A stretch of DNA of 51,933 nucleotides from assembly GCA_903825465.1 (NCBI GenBank), contig CAIKAR010000110.1, positions 1 through 51,933 of the forward strand, given 5' to 3'. The position numbers and the translations under genes were made by a program. Below the pieces are notes generated by a model that saw only the letters and a program-made list of their open reading frames with translations, did no database searches and was not told the origin of the DNA. This stretch comes from an uncultured Hyphomicrobiales bacterium. GTDB taxonomy: Bacteria; Pseudomonadota; Alphaproteobacteria; Rhizobiales; Beijerinckiaceae. Shown in pieces: positions 35,990-44,721 of the stretch; positions within the stretch are counted from its first letter, which is position 1, and the number at the start of each line of letters is the position of its first letter.

Positions 35990-37404
35990 CGCGGCGCGTT
36001 CCCCGGGTTGTCGGGCGTCGCCGCCAGCATCGGCCCCGGCATGACGCCGGCGGCGCGGATAGGCTCGTTTTCCGGCAATGAAGCCTCGCCGGCGCGCGGC
36101 GGATGTTTCATCAGGCGGAAGATGAAGAACACGCCGGCGCCGAACATCGAGAAATAAACGAGAATGAAAGCGACGAGCGACGCGCCGACAGCCGATGCGT
36201 GGATGGGCGACACGGATTGCGCCGTCGTCAGCAGTCCGTAAACGGTGTAGGGCTGGCGGCCCACCTCGGTCGTGATCCATCCCGCGAGCACCGCGACGAA
36301 GCCCGCCGGGCTCATCAGGACGGCCGCCCGATGCAGCCAGGGCGCGTCGTATAGTTTCCCCCGCCAGCGCGCCGCCAGCGACCACAGGCCAAGCCCCGCC
36401 ATGGCTAAGCCAAGGCCGACCATGACGCGAAAACTCCAGAACACGATTTGCACGGGCGGCCGCTCCGCCGCGGGCCATTCCTTCAGGCCGCGCACGGTTC
36501 CGTTCCAGTCGTGCGTCAGAATCAGCGCGCCAACGTGCGGCACCGCGATTTCGTCGTCCATCCGCTCGGCGGTTGGGTTCGGCAGGCCGAACAACACCAG
36601 CGGCGTCCCGGGCTCCGTGTCGAAGTCGCCTTCGATCGCCGCGATTTTCGCCGGCTGGTATTCAAGCGTGTTGAGTCCATGCTCGTCGCCGGCGACGATC
36701 TGAATCGGCGCGACGAGCGCCGCCATCCACATCGCCATCGAAAACATGACGCGCGCGCCGGCGTTTGAGTTGTCCTTGAGAAGGTGGAACGCGCCGACGC
36801 CGCCCACCACGAGCGCGGTGGTCAGATAGGCGGCGAGCGTCATATGAACGAGCCGGTAAGGGAACGAGGGATTGAAGACCACCGCCCACCAGTCCACCGC
36901 GACGAACTGGCCGGCGGCGTTGGTCGAAAAGCCCGCCGGCGTTTGCAGCCAGCTGTTGGCGGAAAGAATCCAGAACGCCGACATGAACGTGCCGAACGAC
37001 ACCATGAGCGTCGCGATGAAATGCAGCGTTGGCCCGACGCGCGAGAGGCCGAACAGCATCACGCCGAGGAAGCCCGCTTCGAGAAAGAAGGCGGACAGGA
37101 CTTCGTAGGCCATGAGTGGTCCGATAACCGGGCCGGTCTTGTCGGCGAACACGCTCCAGTTCGTCCCGAACTGGTAGCTCATGACCACGCCGGAAACGAC
37201 GCCCATGCCGAAGGCGATGGCGAATATTTTCTTCCAATAGTTGAAGAGGTCTTCGAAAACCGCGCGGCCCGTCAAAAGCCACAAGCCGTTCAACACGGCC
37301 AGATAGCTCGCCAGCCCGATCGAGAAGGCCGGAAAAACGATATGGAAGCCGATGGTGAAGGCGAACTGAAACCGCGCCAGCAGCAGGGGATCGAAGCTGT
37401 CCAA
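35986..37404 (-). CDS. cydA: Cytochrome bd-type quinol oxidase subunit I, short Q-loop (CIO type)
   Basis: Haem-carrying subunit of 472 residues. The N-terminal helix DPLLLARFQFAFTIGFH holds the haem-ligand His (about residue 21), and FLEAGFLGVMLFG and FWILSANSWLQTP are also conserved. The length and the absence of the long Q-loop insertion place it with cyanide-insensitive (CioA) enzymes. It would support respiration at low oxygen or under inhibition of cytochrome c oxidases. I chose TTG 37404: GGGAGG lies 5 bases upstream and family similarity begins there. The frame upstream to 37572 is not CydA-like. Confidence 0.94.
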   Translation of the reverse strand: MDSFDPLLLARFQFAFTIGFHIVFPAFSIGLASYLAVLNGLWLLTGRAVFEDLFNYWKKIFAIAFGMGVVSGVVMSYQFGTNWSVFADKTGPVIGPLMAYEVLSAFFLEAGFLGVMLFGLSRVGPTLHFIATLMVSFGTFMSAFWILSANSWLQTPAGFSTNAAGQFVAVDWWAVVFNPSFPYRLVHMTLAAYLTTALVVGGVGAFHLLKDNSNAGARVMFSMAMWMAALVAPIQIVAGDEHGLNTLEYQPAKIAAIEGDFDTEPGTPLVLFGLPNPTAERMDDEIAVPHVGALILTHDWNGTVRGLKEWPAAERPPVQIVFWSFRVMVGLGLAMAGLGLWSLAARWRGKLYDAPWLHRAAVLMSPAGFVAVLAGWITTEVGRQPYTVYGLLTTAQSVSPIHASAVGASLVAFILVYFSMFGAGVFFIFRLMKHPPRAGEASLPENEPIRAAGVMPGPMLAATPDNPGNAPR

Positions 37405-37540
37405 GCAAGCCTCCCGGGCGACTGGGGACGCGCGAGTGATATGGCCGCGCGCGCCGGAAGGCAATCGCCGCGCGCCGATTTGCCGCGCCGCCCGCGATTG
37501 CGCTAGCTTGCGGTGGAACATGGCTTGTCCGGGGGACGCG

Positions 37541-38560
37541 ATGCTGCCGGTTGCGAAGAAGCTCGATTTCAAGGATGTGCCGACGGTCGATCTCGCGGGC
37601 GGCCTGGCGGCCGACGGCCCGCGGCGCGCGCAGGTCGCGGCGGAAATAGCGGAGGCCGCCGGCCGCGTTGGATTTTTTTATGTCAGCAACCACGGCATTC
37701 CCGAAGCCGAGGTGGCCGCGATCTACCGCGCGTCGGAGGACTTCCACAATTTGCCGACCGCGGCGAAGATGGAGGTGTCGCTGACGAAGAACAACCACGC
37801 GCAGGGCTACCTGCACGGCATGACCAAGGGCACCGGCGCGAACCTCGCGGAAAATCTCCAGGAGGCGTTTCAAATCCGCCGGCCGCTCGCCGAGGACGAC
37901 CCCGGGCTGCTCGCGGGCAAGCCGCTGCACGGCCGGATTCCATGGCCGCCGGCGATGCCCGGCCTGCGGCCGCGGATGATGCGCTTCTATGATCTCGTCG
38001 ACGGGCTCGGCTACGAATTGCTGTCGCTGTTCGAGCTCGCCCTCGGGCTTTCGCCCGACGCGCTGCGGGCGTTCTTCGCCAAGGACATGAACTCGCTGCG
38101 GCTGCTGCATTATCCACCGCAAAAGCCGGACGAGCCCGGCGTGCATCTCGGCGCGCGCGCGCACACGGACACCAACGCCTTCACCATTCTGGCGCAGGAC
38201 GATAACGGCGGACTCGAAATCCGCAACCGGGATGGCGACTGGATCGCCGTTCCGCCGATGCCCGGAACGCTGGTCGTCAACGTCGGCGAAGTCCTGAAGG
38301 TCTGGACCGACGGCGTGTTTCCCTCGGTCGTGCACCGCGTCGTCAACCGCTCGGGCCGCGAGCGCTACTCGATTCCATTCTTCATGTATCCGAGCTACGA
38401 CGCGGTGATTCAACCGTTGCTGCGCAACCCCGATCCCGCCAACGTCGCGCCTGAGAACCTGCACACGTCGATGCCGCGCGACAAGCCGTTCGTCTACGGC
38501 GAATTCAAGTCGCGCAGCACGGCGCGGATCATGCCGGGCAACGTCGCGGTGGCGCCGTGA
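37541..38560 (+). CDS. 2OG-Fe(II) oxygenase, isopenicillin N synthase family
   Basis: Non-haem iron dioxygenase of about 339 residues. The N-terminal DIOX_N-type region (VPTVDLAGGL, GFFYVSNHGIP) is followed by the jelly-roll core. The iron site is visible as HTD at 208-210 and His 265, with the co-substrate-binding RYS at 275-277. The true substrate is unknown; bacterial members oxidise many small molecules. ATG 37541 is preceded by GGGGGA; ATG 37520 is an alternative. The ABC transporter genes start 28 bases downstream, so it is probably the first gene of the accessory operon and acts on the imported compound. Confidence 0.88.
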   Translation: MLPVAKKLDFKDVPTVDLAGGLAADGPRRAQVAAEIAEAAGRVGFFYVSNHGIPEAEVAAIYRASEDFHNLPTAAKMEVSLTKNNHAQGYLHGMTKGTGANLAENLQEAFQIRRPLAEDDPGLLAGKPLHGRIPWPPAMPGLRPRMMRFYDLVDGLGYELLSLFELALGLSPDALRAFFAKDMNSLRLLHYPPQKPDEPGVHLGARAHTDTNAFTILAQDDNGGLEIRNRDGDWIAVPPMPGTLVVNVGEVLKVWTDGVFPSVVHRVVNRSGRERYSIPFFMYPSYDAVIQPLLRNPDPANVAPENLHTSMPRDKPFVYGEFKSRSTARIMPGNVAVAP

Positions 38561-38588
38561 GGCCAAAAGCGCGCGGGGCGGGCCGCCG

Positions 38589-39371
38589 ATGAGCGGCTCC
38601 CCACTGGTCGAAATCGACAAGGCGTCCAAAATCTACCGGTCCCCGCGCGGCGCGACGACGGCGATCGCGGATGTGACGGTTCAAATCGGCGACGGGGAAT
38701 TCGTCGCCGTCGTCGGGCCGAGCGGCTGCGGCAAATGCACGCTGTTGAAATGCGTCGCGGGGCTGGAGCCTCTCTCGTCCGGTGAAATCCGCGTGCGCGG
38801 CGAGCGCGTGGACGGGCCGCCGGACGGGCTGGGCGCGGTGTTTCAGCGCGACGTGCTGATGGATTGGCGGACGGCGCTCGACAACGTGTTGCTGCCGGCC
38901 GAGTTTCTCGGCCTGCGCCGCGCGGACTTTCTGCCGCGCGCGCGCGAACTCCTCGGGCTCGTCGGCCTCGCCGACCGCGCCAACAGCTATCCGTGGGAGC
39001 TTTCCGGCGGCATGCGCCAACGCGTCGCCATCGCCCGCGCGCTTTTGTGCCGGCCGGTTTTTCTGCTGATGGACGAGCCGTTCGGCGCCCTCGACGCGCT
39101 GACGCGCGACGAATTGAACGTCGAATTGCAACGCATATGGCTGGCCGAGAAAAACACGGTCCTGTTCATCACGCACGGCATAGAGGAGGCGGTGTTCCTC
39201 GCCGACCGCGTGCTGGTCATGGACCGCGATCCCGGACGCGTCGCGCTCGATCTCGAGGTCGCGTTGCCGCGCCCGCGGCCCATCGCCGTTCGCGACGAGC
39301 CCGCGTTCGCCGCGCACACCGCGAAAGTGCGCGCCGCGATGCCGCGCGCCGGCGCGTCGAGGGCGGCGTGA
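38589..39371 (+). CDS. ABC transporter ATP-binding protein, NitT/TauT type
   Basis: 260 residues; the motor of an importer. Q-loop Gln 86 (AVFQRDVL), signature LSGGMRQR (138-145), Walker B LLMDEP (159-164) and His-switch THGIEE (His 196) are all normal. Walker A reads GPSGCGKCT: residue 50, normally Ser or Thr that binds the magnesium ion, is Cys (codon TGC, one base from AGC). Activity may be lowered, or the change may be a recent mutation or sequencing error. The stop overlaps the permease start (GTGA). Confidence 0.93.
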   Translation: MSGSPLVEIDKASKIYRSPRGATTAIADVTVQIGDGEFVAVVGPSGCGKCTLLKCVAGLEPLSSGEIRVRGERVDGPPDGLGAVFQRDVLMDWRTALDNVLLPAEFLGLRRADFLPRARELLGLVGLADRANSYPWELSGGMRQRVAIARALLCRPVFLLMDEPFGALDALTRDELNVELQRIWLAEKNTVLFITHGIEEAVFLADRVLVMDRDPGRVALDLEVALPRPRPIAVRDEPAFAAHTAKVRAAMPRAGASRAA

Positions 39372-40156
39372 GCGGGGGCGCCTCTTTCCGGGCGCATCTG
39401 GTCGACACGCTCTGGGTCGTCGGCGTCTTCGCGTTCGTCTGCGCCGTCTGGGAATTCGCGGTGAAGGCCTTCGATCTGCCGGTCTTCGTGCTGCCGCCGG
39501 TCGAGGACGTCGTCGCCGACCTCCTCTCCGCGCCCGGCCTGTTCGCGAGCCACGCGCTGTTCACGGTCGGCATGGCGCTGGCGGGCTTCGCCGTGGCCGC
39601 GTCGGTTGGCTTGCTGATGGCCTTCGCCGTGGTGTCGTCGCGGATTCTCGACCGGATATTGATGACGTTTCTCGCGCTGCTGCACAGCGTGCCGAAGGTC
39701 GCCCTCGCGCCGCTGTTCGTCATCTGGCTCGGCGCTGGTTTCGAGCCGAAAATCGCCATCGCGGCGATGATGTCGGTGCTGGTGATCGTCGTCGACGCGG
39801 TGGCGGGGTTGCGCTCGGTCGATCCGGAGATGGTCAACCTGGCGCGCGTCTATCGCGCCAGCCCCCTCGCGATCATGCTGAAGGTGCGCCTCCCCGCCGC
39901 CTTGCCGCATATTTTCGCGTCGTGGAAAGTCGCGATTTCGCTGTCGCTCATCGGCGCCATCGTCGGCGAATACGTCGGTGGACAGCGGGGGCTCGGCTAT
40001 CTTATCCTCGTGTCGCAAGGCAGCTTCGACACGCCGCGCGTCTTCGCGTCCGTCCTGCTTCTGAGCGTGATAGCGACCGCTCTTTACTACCTGATCGCGC
40101 TGGCGGAGAGGATGTTCGCGCCGTGGCACGTGTCGCGCCGCGCTGGCGGCCACTGA
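39368..40156 (+). CDS. ABC transporter permease, NitT/TauT type
   Basis: Inner-membrane permease of about 262 residues with around six hydrophobic helices. The cytoplasmic coupling loop with the EAA-type motif reads RVYRASPLAIMLKVRLPAALP. The GTG start at 39368 overlaps the stop of the ATPase gene by 4 bases, so the two are coupled. A longer frame starting upstream lies inside the ATPase gene. It works with the ATPase and the binding protein encoded 25 bases downstream. The family moves taurine, alkanesulfonates, nitrate, thiamine precursors or aromatic acids; nothing visible decides which. Confidence 0.92.
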   Translation: MSGGASFRAHLVDTLWVVGVFAFVCAVWEFAVKAFDLPVFVLPPVEDVVADLLSAPGLFASHALFTVGMALAGFAVAASVGLLMAFAVVSSRILDRILMTFLALLHSVPKVALAPLFVIWLGAGFEPKIAIAAMMSVLVIVVDAVAGLRSVDPEMVNLARVYRASPLAIMLKVRLPAALPHIFASWKVAISLSLIGAIVGEYVGGQRGLGYLILVSQGSFDTPRVFASVLLLSVIATALYYLIALAERMFAPWHVSRRAGGH

Positions 40157-40181
40157 GGCGGAGAAAGCGGATGGCTCGGCG

Positions 40182-41165
40182 ATGAAGGTCTTGAGAAGCC
40201 TTGTTTTCCTTGTCGCGGCGGCGATGTCGGCCGCCGCGGCCCGCGCGCAGGCGCTCGAAAAGCTGACCGTGCAGATGGCGTTCTATCCGCAGGGGCCCCA
40301 AGCCTACCTGTTCGTCGCCAAGGACAGGGGCCTGTTCGCCAAATACGGGCTCGACGTCGATATGCTCGATGGCCGCGGATCGGCTTATTCGATGCAGGTG
40401 CTGATGGGGGGCCACGCCGACATCGGGGAGGGGCAGTTGTCGCCGCTCGCCTCGGCGCGCGAAAAGGGCGCGAAGGTCAAGGCCATCGCCGAGTGGTACG
40501 CGAAGGACGGGCCGGCGATCATCGCGCCGGCGGATTTGGACATCCGCGGCCCCGCGGATTTGAAGGGCAAGAAGGTCGTGTTGATCGCTTCCGGCCCCTG
40601 GCCGCCGCTCATCGATTCGTTCTTCGCGCAATTCGGCCTGAAACAATCCGACATGGAACTCATGTACGTGGATTCCGCGGCGCTGTTCACGACCTACGCG
40701 GCCAAGCGGGCGGACGCGATGCTGAGCGTCGAACTCGCGTTCACGGAGGCCGATCCCATGCGCGCGTCCCGCCTGATTCCGGCGCTCGACTACGGCGTCA
40801 AACTGCCGGGCGACGGGATCTATGTGTCCGAGGACGTTTTGCGAAGCAAGCGCGACGTGTTGCGGCGGTTTCTGCTCGCCTGCGGGGAGGCGGTGGCCTA
40901 CACGTTCGACGGCCACGAGGACGAGGCGGCGCGCGCCATCGTCAAAATCAACCCGGCGACCAAATTGTCCGTGGACCATCTGCGCGATCAGATCGTCCAC
41001 TACGGCCCGCTGCGCGCGTCGTTCGCGGGCAAGCCGCCGGGCTGGCAATCGGCGGAGGATTGGGCCGAGCGCGTGAGTTACATGCGATCCGCCGGCGTTT
41101 TGAAATCCCCCCACGAGGGCGGCGAATTCTTCACCAACGAGCTCTTCGAGCCGGCGGGAAAATAG
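40182..41165 (+). CDS. ABC transporter substrate-binding protein, NMT1/THI5-like
   Basis: 327 residues with a Sec signal peptide (VLRSLVFLVAAAMSAAAARA) and an SsuA/THI5-like periplasmic binding fold. Landmarks are LTVQMAFYPQGPQAYLFVAKDRGLF, shortened to MAFYPQGPQA and AKDRGLF, then GLDVDMLDG and ADLKGKKVVLIA. It captures the ligand in the periplasm for the preceding permease and ATPase. The THI5-like label alone does not mean a thiamine precursor: no TPP riboswitch or thi gene is nearby. DUF1330 follows 9 bases later. Confidence 0.9.
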   Translation: MKVLRSLVFLVAAAMSAAAARAQALEKLTVQMAFYPQGPQAYLFVAKDRGLFAKYGLDVDMLDGRGSAYSMQVLMGGHADIGEGQLSPLASAREKGAKVKAIAEWYAKDGPAIIAPADLDIRGPADLKGKKVVLIASGPWPPLIDSFFAQFGLKQSDMELMYVDSAALFTTYAAKRADAMLSVELAFTEADPMRASRLIPALDYGVKLPGDGIYVSEDVLRSKRDVLRRFLLACGEAVAYTFDGHEDEAARAIVKINPATKLSVDHLRDQIVHYGPLRASFAGKPPGWQSAEDWAERVSYMRSAGVLKSPHEGGEFFTNELFEPAGK

Positions 41166-41174
41166 GGGGGCGAC

Positions 41175-41474
41175 ATGCCGGCCTACGTTATCGGCGAAGC
41201 GGAGGTGACGCGGCCCGAGCGATTGAAGGGCTACGGGCCCGCCGTCCTCGCGTCGATCCAGAAATTCGGCGGGCGCTATCTGGCGCGCGGCGCGAAGCCC
41301 GAGGTTTTGGAGGGCGGCCCCGCGCACAACACGCTGATCATCGAATTCGCCGACGTGGAAACCGCGCGGGCGTGGTACAATTCCCCCGAATACGCGGCGG
41401 CGAAGGAAATCCGCAAGGGTTCCACGAACCTGCGGCTGATGATCGTTGACGCGTTTGTGAAGCCGCCGGAATAA
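41175..41474 (+). CDS. DUF1330 family protein
   Basis: Small cytoplasmic protein of 99 residues with a dimeric alpha-beta barrel-like pattern. AYVIGEAEVTRPERLKGYGP, then GGRYLARG, NTLIIEFADVETARAWYNSPEYAAAK (key part: FADVETARAWYNS) are typical for DUF1330. No enzymatic activity is established for the family. It sits between the binding protein and the amidohydrolase, spaced 9 and 36 bases, so it belongs to the operon and may help handle the same compound. Confidence 0.88.
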   Translation: MPAYVIGEAEVTRPERLKGYGPAVLASIQKFGGRYLARGAKPEVLEGGPAHNTLIIEFADVETARAWYNSPEYAAAKEIRKGSTNLRLMIVDAFVKPPE

Positions 41475-41510
41475 GGCGGCGCGTTCGCTCAAAAAACGAG
41501 GGAGGATTTC

Positions 41511-43019
41511 ATGTGCTCGTGTTGCCCAGACGATTCGTCGCCCGGCGGCGCGGTTGAATGCCGGCTGCCGTCGTCGTCGCGCGCCACGACGACGCGCCGG
41601 CTGGTGTTGAAGGCCGGCGCGGGAGCCGCCGCCGCCGCGTCCACGCCCGCCTTCGCGCAGACGCAGGCCGCGGCCGCGCCGCAAGACGACGGCCTTGACC
41701 GGCTGCGAGCGAACCGGCGGGTGTTGTTCAAGGGCGGCATTGTGCTGACGATGGACAAGGGGATCGGCGATTTCGCGGTCGGCGACGTGCTGGTGGAAGG
41801 CGGTAAAATCCGCGCGGTCGCGCGCGACATCCAGGCGTCCGCCGATTCCACGACAATCGTCGACGCCTCGCGGCGAATTGTGATGCCGGGGTTTGTCGAC
41901 ACCCATCACCATTTCTATCAGGGAATTCTGCGCTCCATTCTGACCAACGGGCTGCTCAACCCCGACTACAACGCGACGATCAACGGCCCGATCACCGCCG
42001 CCTACCTGCCCGACGACGTTTACGCGGGCACGCTGATAACGGCCTGGGGCATGATGGAAATGGGCACGACGCTGTCGGTGGACACGTCGCAATGCTCGCA
42101 CACGCCCGAGCACAACGACGCCGGAATCAAGGCGCTGCGAGAATCCGGGATGCGTGTCGTCTACGCCTATTGGGGCGGCGTGGGCGACGGCGTGCGCTTT
42201 CCGCAAGACTCGGTCCGGCTGCGCAAGACCTACTTCAACAGCGAAGACCAGCTTCTGACGTTCGCGCTCGCCTCGACGCTCGATCCCAAGCTTTACGCCT
42301 ACGGCCGCGCCAACGACTTGCGCCTGGTGTCCCACGGCGTCGACAAGGCGCGCGAGCCGCGGCTGCATGATCTCGCGCGGGCGGGCCTGTTGCGCGCGGG
42401 CGACGAACTCATCCATTGCAACGACCTTTCCGACGCCGCGTGGAAAATCATGAGGGACGCCGGCGTGGTCGTCTCGCTCGCGACGCCCATCGAGATGACC
42501 ATGGGCCACGGCATGCCGGGCATTCAAAGCGCGCTCGATCACGGGTTCCGTCCCAGTCTGAGCTCCGACGTGGACGCGACCATGGCGCAGGACCCGTTCA
42601 CGTTGATGCGCTCCACGATGACAATTCAACGCGCGCTGGTGCTGCAACGCGAGCGCGCCGGCGAAAAGAACCTGCCGCCGCTGCTGACCTGCCGCGACGT
42701 GCTCGAATTCGCCACCATCGAAGGCGCGCGCTGCGCCGGCCTCGACAAAAAGACCGGCAGCCTGACGCCCGGCAAGGACGCCGACATAGTCCTGTTGCGG
42801 ACCGACATGCTCAACATCTGGCCGATCAACAACGCGCCGGGCGCCGTCGTCAACGTGATGAATCCCGGTCACGTCGAGTCGGTGTTCATCGCCGGCGAGG
42901 CGAAGAAATGGCGCGGCGGCATGGTCGGCGTCGATACGCCGCGCGTGTTGCAGGCGGCGGCCGAGGCGCGCGACGGCGTGCTGAGCCGCTGCGGGTTCAA
43001 GATCGATCTTTTGGGGTGA
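41511..43019 (+). CDS. Tat-signal amidohydrolase, cytosine deaminase/chlorohydrolase-like
   Basis: 502 residues. The metal-dependent amidohydrolase core has the HxH site at 132-134 (VDTHHHFYQG), LIHCNDLSD as a later His site, and SSDVD for the catalytic Asp. It is related to deaminases and dechlorinases acting on N-heterocycles. A twin-arginine motif (RRLVLKAG, Arg 29-30) and Ala-rich stretch ending AFAQ indicate Tat export. Before it lies an unusual Cys-rich tail (MCSCCPDD, Cys 17). GGGAGG directly before ATG 41511 supports this start. Its substrate is probably what the upstream ABC transporter or the downstream hydrolase handles. Confidence 0.88.
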   Translation: MCSCCPDDSSPGGAVECRLPSSSRATTTRRLVLKAGAGAAAAASTPAFAQTQAAAAPQDDGLDRLRANRRVLFKGGIVLTMDKGIGDFAVGDVLVEGGKIRAVARDIQASADSTTIVDASRRIVMPGFVDTHHHFYQGILRSILTNGLLNPDYNATINGPITAAYLPDDVYAGTLITAWGMMEMGTTLSVDTSQCSHTPEHNDAGIKALRESGMRVVYAYWGGVGDGVRFPQDSVRLRKTYFNSEDQLLTFALASTLDPKLYAYGRANDLRLVSHGVDKAREPRLHDLARAGLLRAGDELIHCNDLSDAAWKIMRDAGVVVSLATPIEMTMGHGMPGIQSALDHGFRPSLSSDVDATMAQDPFTLMRSTMTIQRALVLQRERAGEKNLPPLLTCRDVLEFATIEGARCAGLDKKTGSLTPGKDADIVLLRTDMLNIWPINNAPGAVVNVMNPGHVESVFIAGEAKKWRGGMVGVDTPRVLQAAAEARDGVLSRCGFKIDLLG

Positions 43020-43033
43020 GGGGAGGGAAACAC

Positions 43034-44065
43034 ATGCGTGGATTTTTTTGGTCCTTGGCCGTTGCCGCGCTGGCCGCGTGCCCGGTGGCGGCGCAAACGC
43101 GCGAGCCTCTCGCGCTGCGCGATTTCGGCTCGTTCCATGTCGGCGGCAGGCTCGCGGATGTATCCGGGCCGGTTCGCAAGGTTCCGCTCGGCGACGGCAA
43201 AACGCAGGAGGTCGATCCCAACGGCGTCTTCCTCGTCGAGGACATGTACGTCCAGTATTTCCTGCCGCAAAACAGGCGCGGCAAATTCCCCATGCTGATG
43301 TGGCACGGCGGCGGGCTCACGGGCGTGACCTATGAAACAACGCCGGACGGGCGCCCCGGCTGGCTCGACATGTTCGCCCGCAAGGGCTGGGACGTCTATG
43401 TTTCCGACGCGGTGGAGCGCGGCCGCGCCGGTTTCGCGCCGCCGGAAGTGTTCAAGGGCGAGCCTGTTTTCGCGCCGTTGGGATTCGCGTGGGAGCAATA
43501 CCGCATCGGCGCGCCGGGCTCGTTCAACAACGCGCCGGAAAAGCGCGTCGCCTATCCGGGCGGCCAGTTTCCCGTCGCGGGCTACGACAATCTCGTTCGC
43601 CAGATGGTGCCGCGCTGGCTGACAACCGACGACGCGATTCTGACCGCCTACATCGCCGAGGTCGACCGCGTTTGTCCGTGTGTCCTTTTGGTTCACAGCC
43701 AGTCCGGCACCATCGCCTATCGCGCGGCGCTGGCGCGGCCCGACAAGATCAAGGCGATTGTCGATATCGAAGGCACATTGCGCGGCGACGAGAAGACAGC
43801 GGCGGCGGTGAAGCATATTCCCATTCTCGCGCTCTACGGCGACAACATCGACAAGAGCGAATTCTTCTCAACGCAGCATGTCGCGAACGTGAAGATGGCG
43901 GCGATCGCGAAATCCGTTGGCGGCGACGTCGAAATCGTCAACCTTCCCGAACGCGGGGTGAAGGGCAATTCGCACTTCATGATGATGGAGCGCAACAACG
44001 CCGAGATCGCCGACATCGTCGAGAAGTGGCTCGAAGACAAAAGCCTCGTTGAAACCGGCAAGTAG
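43034..44065 (+). CDS. Secreted alpha/beta hydrolase (esterase-like)
   Basis: 343 residues with a Sec signal peptide (FFWSLAVAALAACPVAAQ). The hydrolase fold is shown by PMLMWHGGGLTG (oxyanion region), the nucleophile elbow HSQSG (usual form GxSxG, with His in first place), LALYGDNID with the acid, and NSHFMMM with the likely catalytic His. It starts 14 bases after the amidohydrolase stop and ends the seven-gene plus-strand run. Substrate unknown; an ester or lactone of the imported compound is a fair guess. Confidence 0.87.
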   Translation: MRGFFWSLAVAALAACPVAAQTREPLALRDFGSFHVGGRLADVSGPVRKVPLGDGKTQEVDPNGVFLVEDMYVQYFLPQNRRGKFPMLMWHGGGLTGVTYETTPDGRPGWLDMFARKGWDVYVSDAVERGRAGFAPPEVFKGEPVFAPLGFAWEQYRIGAPGSFNNAPEKRVAYPGGQFPVAGYDNLVRQMVPRWLTTDDAILTAYIAEVDRVCPCVLLVHSQSGTIAYRAALARPDKIKAIVDIEGTLRGDEKTAAAVKHIPILALYGDNIDKSEFFSTQHVANVKMAAIAKSVGGDVEIVNLPERGVKGNSHFMMMERNNAEIADIVEKWLEDKSLVETGK

Positions 44066-44099
44066 CCGCCCGCGCGACTCCGGCGCCGGGCGCTTCCGC

Positions 44100-44528
44100 T
44101 CAGAGCGCTTCGATGGCGCGCCGGATTTTTTCCGCGTGCGCTTCGATCGAGGCCTTGTCGCCGGCGCCGGGGGGACGGAGCGCGACCCCCTCGCGGCGCG
44201 GAAGAATGTGAAAATGCAGGTGGAACACGACCTGTCCACCGGCGCTTTCGTTGAATTGCTGGATCGTCAGTCCGTCGGCGTTCATGCCTGATTTCACGGC
44301 CGCGGCGACCTTTTGCACACGCGCCATGTAGGGCCCGAGCGCGTCTGGCGGCATGTCGAGAAAGCCGCGGGCCGGCGTCTTCGGAATGACAAGCGCGTGC
44401 CCGTCGGCGCGCGGAAAAATATCCATGAACGCGAGCGCCACGTCGTCCTCGAAGATCTTGTGGCAAGGCATTTCGCCGCGCAGGATCTTGGCGAAGATGT
44501 TTTGCGGATCGTAGTCTGGCGTCGGCAT
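44100..44528 (-). CDS. HIT family nucleotide hydrolase
   Basis: Histidine-triad protein of 142 residues. The triad HLHFHILPR (His 103, 105, 107) is complete; the N-terminus NIFAKILRGEMPCHKIFED and PRADGHALVIPK segment are typical of the HINT branch. These enzymes hydrolyse nucleotide phosphoramidates such as adenosine 5'-phosphoramidate and aminoacyl-AMP. It is a single gene convergent to the esterase gene and looks like a housekeeping insertion between two accessory operons. Confidence 0.93.
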   Translation of the reverse strand: MPTPDYDPQNIFAKILRGEMPCHKIFEDDVALAFMDIFPRADGHALVIPKTPARGFLDMPPDALGPYMARVQKVAAAVKSGMNADGLTIQQFNESAGGQVVFHLHFHILPRREGVALRPPGAGDKASIEAHAEKIRRAIEAL

Positions 44529-44591
44529 GGGCTTCCCTTATCTGTGACCGCGGCGCGCCACTCTACCTGAAAATCCACCTGAAAAACGCCT

Positions 44592-44612
44592 GCCCGCGCG
44601 CCGCGCGCGGGC
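44592..44612. repeat. GC-only inverted repeat in an intergenic gap
   Basis: GCCCGCGCG (44592-44600) and CGCGCGGGC (44604-44612) form a perfect 9-bp stem with a 3-base loop, between the HIT gene start and the Tat-linked small dehydrogenase subunit. No T tract follows on either strand, so it is not a typical intrinsic terminator. In DNA this rich in GC, chance is a real possibility. Confidence 0.45.
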
Positions 44613-44721
44613 GCGCCGACAAGGGCGCGACGTCGCTGGCCGCGGCGTCCCTTGCGTTTTCCGTCAATCCAGTCAATCATCGCGTCAAAGGCGCGGCGAC
44701 GCGCCAGCGAGGGAGGACACC

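Noticed and set aside
37405-37540. Possible TPP riboswitch before the operon with the THI5-like binding protein
   Set aside because: No CTGAGA/ACCTGA-type THI-box elements are visible, and no thiamine gene is nearby.
40002-42872. 956-codon minus-strand frame opposite the ABC binding protein and amidohydrolase genes
   Set aside because: No recognisable motif, heavy Arg/Gly/Ala bias; the plus-strand genes have signal peptides, Shine-Dalgarno sites and family motifs.
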